Below, one piece after another: positions 57,909-64,000 of a stretch of DNA of 64,000 nucleotides. The DNA comes from Ophiostoma sp. CBS 140.51. Taxonomy: Eukaryota; Ascomycota; Sordariomycetes; Ophiostomatales; Ophiostomataceae. Each line of letters begins with the position of its first letter. Within the stretch, counting starts at the first letter, position 1. The notes under the pieces are model-generated. The model ran no database searches. It was not told the DNA's origin and worked only from the letters and a program-made list of their open reading frames with translations. The translations under genes and the position numbers were made by a program. The stretch is taken from assembly GCA_029298735.1 (NCBI GenBank), contig JANSLP010000148.1, forward strand, positions 1-64,000, given 5' to 3'.

Positions 57909-59711
57909 GGTTTCTTGGTGAACGCGATGATGATATGAAATTGATTTCTTCTGGGCAATTATGGTTATTAAAATTATGTGCAAACAAGGGTAAACGAGTG
58001 TAATGTGAAGTGAACTTGTAGCGAGTGGAAGAAAGAAAATTAGTCGAAGAAAGTAGAAGAGAAGAAAAGAACAGAAAGAATGACTTGGAAGATGGCGGTG
58101 GAGGACAAAGAAAAAGCCAAGCTCTTTCGCTTGTGAGATGCCGGGGTAATACTCTTTATATACTTGCAAGGAGGGAGAGGTACAGTGTATGGTAAATACG
58201 TGTGAGTAACAAGAGGGTGGGAGATTCGCGAAGAGCAGACAGTCCACGGGTGATGCGGGGGCAGGACCGCTGCCCAACCGACGAAGCAGAGGGTGGACGA
58301 GATAAGAGAGACAGAAAAGAGACACTGCTTGTGTCTTGCAGTTATTACGTTTATCTGTTCTTCTCTTCGCCTTGATTGTGTCTCTTGCATGTTTTTGTTT
58401 CGTATGCCTTTGATTTTGCATCTTCATCTACTTGGCAACAAGATGCTGTTTTGATCTTTGGCTATTCGTAGTCTTTCGTTTTCTTCGACTTCACTCTCTG
58501 TCGTTCCCCACGACCTTCCCGAGGAGAAAAGCGTGGGATGCAGGCTACCTTGTCTACTCTTGTTCACTATTATCTGTGTCCACGAACTACTAACCGTGAA
58601 ACCGAGCAATCTGGGTGCAGACATGCTCCCGTGTTTGCCATGAGTACTCACCTGTGCTCATCTGTACCTTAATATATGCCGGACGTCTATTCCTGCCAAC
58701 GTTATTGTTTTGCAGCCCCTCTTCGGCGGCTGTCCGATGGTCACTCGACAACGCCTCTGTCCCCAGACAAAAATTTTGAACAAACACTTTACCTGCTTTA
58801 CTCGTCATCTGGCACAGCAGATGCAGAGTAGAAATGACAGAAAAAGACAAGAGAAGGGTGAAAGAGAGACATGCAGACTACCGAAATTTGACACCGCCAG
58901 AGGTAACGCGCCTCGTTGCCTCTTGTTATCTTTTGTATTGTTTTTGTGTCGTTGTGTACCACCGTTCATCTTTCATATTTCAGTTTTCTTGTACCTTCTG
59001 CACGTCTGTACGTTTGTGTTTGTGTATTTATGTGCACTTTATTGTACCTTGTGTTCGTGTAGCCTAGATTCCCTGGGCGTTGCTTCATTTTTCGTGAACC
59101 TATTTTCGAGTGATTGCAGTGTTTTTATAGAAAAGTGTTGCTGAATTAATTGGTCTTACAACGCCACGCGGGTACATTAATAGGTGTAAAAATGACAATG
59201 GAGGAGATGAAGATGGGGAAGTGGATGGAGAATGGCACAAAATCCAATAAGACACGATAGAAGCCTCACAATGGTAAATTGGAAGATTGACAGAATGAGA
59301 AACAGAACATTTGAAGTGACGACTCATATCAGGGATTTCCTTTGAAATATTCACACTAAAGATTCAAGTAAAACCGACTGTCTTGCATCAAGAGGCCAAC
59401 CAAACTGGAATATGCACGTCTAGAATTGGCGACGAAGCAATCCACCGATACAGAGGATAGAAGAGCCTGTTTAAGACCGCCTCTTCGAGACAGACAAAAA
59501 GATGGCCCGAGACAGACCTTGGCCGCGTCTTGGGGCCGGCATCGTAGACATTCACAGAGACAGAAGATATGGGTGACTATGGATAGAACAGACCGACCAA
59601 CTCGTGGTCTGGGCACATCCTGGCCAACATCGTGTTCAAGTGGTACAAACTCAATAAAGACCTCGTTTCTCTCTAACAACCCCATGCTATTGCTTTCCTT
59701 TTTCTTCCCGT
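57909..59711. other. 1.8-kb intergenic region
   Basis: Contains the leader and the TATATAAA box (minus strand, about 58155-58162) of the GPI-type gene. The remainder shows only short random frames. Confidence 0.5.
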
Positions 59712-61378
59712 CTACTTTGTATTATTCTTCTCACCCCCTGTCTTCTCCCCATTGTCCAGTCGAAACTTCCAGCTCCAGTGGGCAGCCGGATCAGCGACCA
59801 GTTGGCGCATATTTGTTAAAAACGCCTGCTCAGCACCGCGTACTAGCAGCCCACGGTCGAGGCAGCGGCGTGCAGCCTGGGTGGCACGTAGAGCATCGCC
59901 AACACCGTTCCATTCAAGGGCCAGGCGGTACTCGGCTTCGTGCATGCGCGCGTGCAGGCCCTCGAGCTCAAACAGGAGAACCAGAAGCTCGCCGGCCGAT
60001 GGGCCTACAGTCACATTGGCGCTCATGGCTTCGGGAAGTGGAGTAGTGTAGTCATCTAGAGTTGTGAGCAAAGCTTGGATGGAGCGAACACGGTCATCAG
60101 ACTCAGCCACACGATGCGGCGGCAGGCTACAGCGTGCACAAGTACAGCCGAACCCCCAGTGGCGATGGAGCTTGGCCTGGCGGTCGGCGTTTGTTTGGAT
60201 GGGGTCAATGTAGGCGACGGTCAGTTCCTCGCCCTGCATAATGTCGACGACGGCGTAGACGTTGTGCGTCAGGGTAGCCGGGTCGAAGAAGTAGGCACAG
60301 TTGGGCTGGCAGCCGTGATTGATGCGTGATACTGTTGACGGCATGCTGTGTTAGTCTGTGTTGTGTGACGGTTCATTATGATGTGAGAGAGAGAGTACGC
60401 ACTATCACGGAACACAGAGTGTAGGTCCGGCTCGCCGTCGGCAACGCCTGTTCGAAAGGCATTGGTCGCAAAGATCTGGTATGCTTCGTTCTCGCTAGTA
60501 TCCTCCCCAGTTGAGCCGTAGTTGGTTGACAGGTTAAAGAACTGGCCACGGTGAGGCTCTGGCAGACTGGCAGCAGCATCATGTAGCAAGCCTGCAAAGG
60601 AATCAACAGGAAGAGCATCCACGGAGGCACCGTCGATCATGACAGCAGGTGTACGTGCCATGATGCGCTCGCCGCGGCGAATGGGACGAGCGGCCAAGAG
60701 GCCAACATCCTTTCCAGGTATGTTTTGCTCACTCCAAGCTGGGACAGGCACAGGATCGCTCTCAAGTGGCCAGTCTGCACTGGTATGTGTGCTCGCAGCA
60801 TCGCCTTTGCCTCCTCCAAATACAGGCCGAGTGACCATTTTTTCGAGTCGCTTCGCCGTCGTGATGACCGAGAGACCCATGCCATGGTTGAATGATGGGT
60901 GCGTGTAGGCACAGTACTCGATCTGCTCTTTGTTTTGTCTCGGGGCTGTGGGCTTTCCCTTCGCTGGTACACTCCATCGTCGACAGTTACCTTTGACCCA
61001 AGGCACCGGTACCGACTCACCGGATTGTCTCGCGGTATCGTCGTCATGGCCGAGCCCTGCAGGAAACTGACTATCATCTTCATTTGTCGGTTGTCGTCGT
61101 GTATGGCTATTGTTCAGCAGTGCTGTCGCTGTCGATGTTGCGGATGACGTGGATGACGACGACTCCTCCGTGAGACACACAGCGGTGTCGACTGATGGTG
61201 AGACGATATCACTCACGCCCAGGGCTTTTCGTGGACAAAAGGCCGCCAACGGGGCCACATGGTGGTGGTAATGATGATGATGATGACCATATTCAGACTC
61301 GCCTGCAGAGGTCGTATGCGTAGTGGCTAGGAGGAGGAGTAGCCAAAGGCTTTTTGTTGATTTTGTCTCGGGCGGCAT
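59712..61378 (-). CDS. SET-domain protein with N-terminal signal peptide
   Basis: Exons 60403-61378 and 59712-60331 (71-bp intron) give 531 residues. The second exon must start at the AG at 60332-60333, giving DISRINHGCQPNC; a nearer AG would break the frame. Residues 1-25 (ending LLLLLATTHTTSA) form a signal peptide, then a His-rich run (HHHHHYHHH). The SET domain starts near 222 (GKDVGLLAARPIRRGERIM). It has the cofactor motif NHGC (330-333), the catalytic Tyr in VAYID (366) and a post-SET cluster FGCTCARC (386-393), so it looks active. Lysine methyltransferase activity is expected; the substrate and the meaning of secretory targeting are unknown. Confidence 0.85.
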
Positions 61379-62288
61379 TGTTTGTGATTTTCAAAGATTT
61401 GCTGAAGATGAAAGAGAGTGGGTAAGATAGAAGCTTCCCAACAAGTGCAGGCACGACACTAGTAACAGCAGGACTACGGTGGCATCTCTTGCCGTGTTTG
61501 GATCTTGGGTACTTTACGTATTCTTACCCCGTCCCCACTATTTTGTCCCTTGTCGCCATTGTCTCTTTCTCATTATTTATTTGAGCTTTTTCATCTCATG
61601 CGGAATCTTAAATGTGCTTGGCTGTCCTTGGCTGGAAAATATTGAAAGTAACTGCCACTCGTGTGGGAGGGACGAAAGAAATCAGTAGCTTTGATAAAAG
61701 TAACATGCGAAAGAGTGCGACCACACAGTTCACTTAATAGAATGACATGAGTGTGATCACAACTTGGATGCGCTGTGTCGTTGAAACGGTCTGTGGGTAA
61801 GGGGTAGCACAAACTCCGTGCTCGTCTGAATTTATGGTGCATTTACAGCTTTTATCTTACAATCGAGGCGACTGACCACCTTTAATTATTTGCTCGGATA
61901 AAGCTGCCGTGCTGGCACGAACCATGCTTTTCAAAAGCCTTGGAGAATTAACAGTTCAATTCTGCCAATGCCAGTGAATGGGTGTAAGGAGAAGACTGTT
62001 GAAGCATCAGTTTCCGGCAGCCCGTGCCGAGACTCCAGAGTTTCAAGACGTGGTCAGACCCAGCTTGGCCGTGTTGTAGCTGTAAGGAGTGTTACAAAAA
62101 CTCTAAACTTCATTTTGCTATGATGAAGAAAAGGATGTTTGAACTTATTCATGATATCATTGATAGTTTCGTGCTAGCTGGCCTGTTGCATTTTCTTGCC
62201 ATTTTCGTATCATTCTCATCCGTGCTCAATTTTCGTGTATGCCCTTGCCCTTGTTTCAAGCCACTTCTAACTTCTTCCACCCTTTTGT
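61379..62288. other. Intergenic region
   Basis: Upstream of the SET gene and downstream of the methyltransferase gene. No supported frame. Confidence 0.5.
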
Positions 62289-63182
62289 CTACTCCTCCTG
62301 GTAAATGGCAAACCAGAGCTGGAATTTGTGCGGCTCCTTTCCTGTCCCATCGGCCGCCGGCTCTCTTCGTCCACGCCCCGTCTCCGGCACCAACTCCGCC
62401 TCCACGCGCCACTTGGTCTTGGTCTTGTCGCCAATCTCGTCCCACAGCTGCTGCAGCGTTGCCGGGTTGTGGTGGAAGCGGTACTCGCCACGGGCCGCAA
62501 GCTCTTCGCGGGTAAGAGGCGCAATATTGGCGACCTGTCTGCCAAACAAAAGGCGCGGTTGGCCCGAGTTTGTTTTCTTTGAGGAGTCTGCTGGGCGGAA
62601 GAAGCGCACCACACGCTCGCCGAGCTTCACCTGATCGTCCCAGCTGAACAAGTGGAAGAAGCTGGCTGCGTGGACAATGTCAAAGGTGCCATCCAGAGCA
62701 TTCAACTCTTCACGGCCTTCACCATCAGGCGACAGCATATTGGCTGCGACAAAGGAACCCTTGAATGTGTCCTTGTCACGGAACAGCTCGTACCCGAGAT
62801 CAATAAACGGTTGCTCCAGATCGGAGCCGGCGAGGCTGGATGTTGGTGCACCGTCGGCCGCCAACTGACGCAAGACATAGCCAAAACAGCAGCCTGCATC
62901 CAACAACCGGTCACCGCCGTCCCGGAGCCGCCCTAGCACAGAAGCATACACGGGCAGCTTGGTGACGTAGAGGTCGAGGAAGCGCCAGGCGCCGATGCAC
63001 GTGTAGGGAAAGATAGCCCAGGCACGGTCGCGGACCGAACGGAGATGCGGCTCAATCTCGTCGGCCGGGATATGGCTGTATTCCTGCAGCAGCTGGGCCA
63101 CCTTGTTGTCGCGGTCTTCGGGGAGGTCTTCCTCGTAGCGTGTGCGCCGATCAGCCAACTCGCTCTCAGTTTTGGGTGGCAT
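62289..63182 (-). CDS. SAM-dependent methyltransferase, AusD-like fungal family
   Basis: One exon, 297 residues from the ATG at 63182 (an ATG 21 bp further upstream would add seven residues). The SAM-binding motif I is LLDAGCCFG (93-101), followed by an acidic SDLEQPF loop and FDIVHAASFFHLF as motifs II-III. The N-terminal block with FPYTCIGAWRFLDLYV is typical of fungal methyltransferases such as AusD that act in meroterpenoid pathways. No biosynthetic partner (PKS, prenyltransferase, P450) lies within the window to the left. The substrate is unknown. Confidence 0.85.
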   Translation of the reverse strand: MPPKTESELADRRTRYEEDLPEDRDNKVAQLLQEYSHIPADEIEPHLRSVRDRAWAIFPYTCIGAWRFLDLYVTKLPVYASVLGRLRDGGDRLLDAGCCFGYVLRQLAADGAPTSSLAGSDLEQPFIDLGYELFRDKDTFKGSFVAANMLSPDGEGREELNALDGTFDIVHAASFFHLFSWDDQVKLGERVVRFFRPADSSKKTNSGQPRLLFGRQVANIAPLTREELAARGEYRFHHNPATLQQLWDEIGDKTKTKWRVEAELVPETGRGRREPAADGTGKEPHKFQLWFAIYQEE

Positions 63183-63667
63183 ATTGGCTGTGTGGTGAAA
63201 CAAGAAGTATTGGGGATCAAAGAGTAGAAACGATTGTTTCTTGAGAGATGATCATTTGTTTTCACTCCATCGAGCGTGGGGAAGCTCACTTATACCGAGA
63301 GGAAGGTGCGACCGACTCCTGTCGCATCGGCTTCTCGGAGCGCAATCGGCAAACTGTCAGATCTGTGAGTTCACACTTAACCAGGCCAACGACAAGGACC
63401 TTGGTTCAGTCCACCATTAAATAAGGCTATATTTTATTTTATTTTTCACGTCTTCTTTTCAGATCCGTCAATTCCACGGCGAACTGTTGTCAGCCATTTC
63501 GTGCAGCTGGCATACAGTAGGATTGGCTGCAAGATGTCGGACGAGTCATTCGGGAGACCTTTTTCGATACCACTGCAGACGGCTCATCAGGCAACAATGC
63601 CTGCCTGGGCCTGTATGTCGAAAGTGATTGAAGGAAAAAGAAGAAATAAGAACGTGGGGGCGCGACA
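63183..63667. other. Intergenic region
   Basis: Promoter side of the methyltransferase gene; ends at the TATA element of the 5S-like locus. No gene is seen. Confidence 0.5.
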
Positions 63668-63675
63668 TATATAAA
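63668..63675 (+). promoter_or_regulatory. TATA element of 5S-like pol III locus
   Basis: TATATAAA centred about 28 bp before the inferred start at 63698. Neurospora 5S genes carry a conserved TATA at this distance, so the spacing supports a pol III promoter. Confidence 0.5.
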
Positions 63676-63697
63676 CAGAACATCTCCTCTTCTCTTT

Positions 63698-63861
63698 TTT
63701 TACGACCAATTCGAGATCCATTCTCACTCTCCCCTCCCCATATAACCTCTGGTATAGGGCGCTCTAAACAAGAATCTAGGCAAGATGGCCGAGTTGGTTA
63801 TGGCGTAGGATTAGTAGTTGGGTCGGTGACGACCAGCGAATACCCGCTGCTGTACGTTTTT
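63698..63861 (+). pseudogene. 5S rRNA-related locus with altered 5' half
   Basis: The 3' part (63808-63856) matches fungal 5S rRNA as I remember it: GATTAGTAGTTGGGTCGGTG, then ACGACCAGCGAATACCC, ending CTGCTGTACG and a TTTTT terminator (63857-63861). TACGACCA at 63701 fits the 5S 5' end and can pair with GCTGTA near the 3' end. Between them the sequence is about 40 nt too long and mostly unlike 5S. It includes a tRNA-Ser/Leu-like 5' segment (63779-63805, AAGATGGCCGAGTTGGTTAT). It is probably a pseudogene or chimera, though the TATA, the 5S internal control region and the terminator are kept, so transcription is possible. Confidence 0.65.
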
Positions 63862-64000
63862 GCACCTCGTTTCGTTATATTTTGATTTTTATCTACTTTT
63901 TTTTGCTGCGAATTTCGACACATCTTTTTATTCAACGTTTTCATGCATGACCCCTCAATCTTCATGCTAGATTAGGCCTTGAGCAGATGGCTAATTAAAT

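Noticed and set aside
63779..63860. Complete tRNA-Ser/Leu gene
   Set aside because: Only the 5' D-arm-like part matches; there is no T-arm or acceptor partner, and the following sequence is 5S rRNA.

Overview
The window is nuclear DNA of a filamentous ascomycete, most likely a Sordariomycete. The genes carry short GT-AG introns (mostly 55-90 bp), several with TGCTAAC-like branch points. The intergenic regions are long. The proteins look like Neurospora/Sordaria-type orthologues (Ski8, AspD/Cdc10 septin, ADP/ATP carrier, Dlt1, bL32m). A 5S-rRNA-like locus at the right edge stands alone, as is normal for fungi with dispersed 5S genes. I see no plasmid, phage, CRISPR or intact transposon. I support 24 protein genes and re-derived their exons by hand from reading frame, splice sites and family conservation.

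Layout. 1-10 kb: a 98-bp G run, a secreted Thr-rich wall-type protein, a Cys-rich single-pass membrane protein, a 4.3-kb gene-poor stretch and a lineage-specific protein with two W-acidic motifs. 12-19 kb: sphingoid-base-phosphate phosphatase (LCB3-like), a mitochondrial FabG-type reductase (OAR1-like) and the SUMO E1 subunit UBA2. 20-29 kb: queuosine salvage glycosylase, DNA polymerase delta subunit 4, guanylate kinase, septin CDC10/aspD, mitochondrial bL32 and SKI8. 31-41 kb: a GPI protein built from three Cys-bounded glycosylated repeats, RTP1, NDC1, DLT1 and CENP-X/MHF2. 42-50 kb: the ADP/ATP carrier and the head-to-head ribosomal pair eS25/uS7. 50-63 kb: a GNAT acetyltransferase, a small secreted protein, an AT-hook protein ending in a RAD51AP1-like motif, a second GPI-type protein, a SET protein with a signal peptide and an AusD-like methyltransferase. 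63.7-63.9 kb: the 5S-like pol III locus.

How the genes relate. Most are unlinked housekeeping genes. Several share head-to-head promoters: LCB3/OAR1, UBA2/QNG1, POLD4/GUK1, CDC10/MRPL32, RTP1/NDC1 and RPS25/RPS5. The RPS25/RPS5 promoter holds two CACGTG and two CCCTAA boxes, which is the Cbf1/Tbf1 pattern reported for ribosomal protein genes in non-Saccharomyces fungi. Genome-maintenance genes (POLD4, SKI8, MHF2, UBA2, the RAD51-motif protein) are frequent but scattered, and I do not claim a cluster. The most novel signals are the three-repeat GPI protein, the RAD51AP1-like protein, the chimeric 5S-like locus, the SET protein with a signal peptide and a possible mitochondrial isoform of guanylate kinase.
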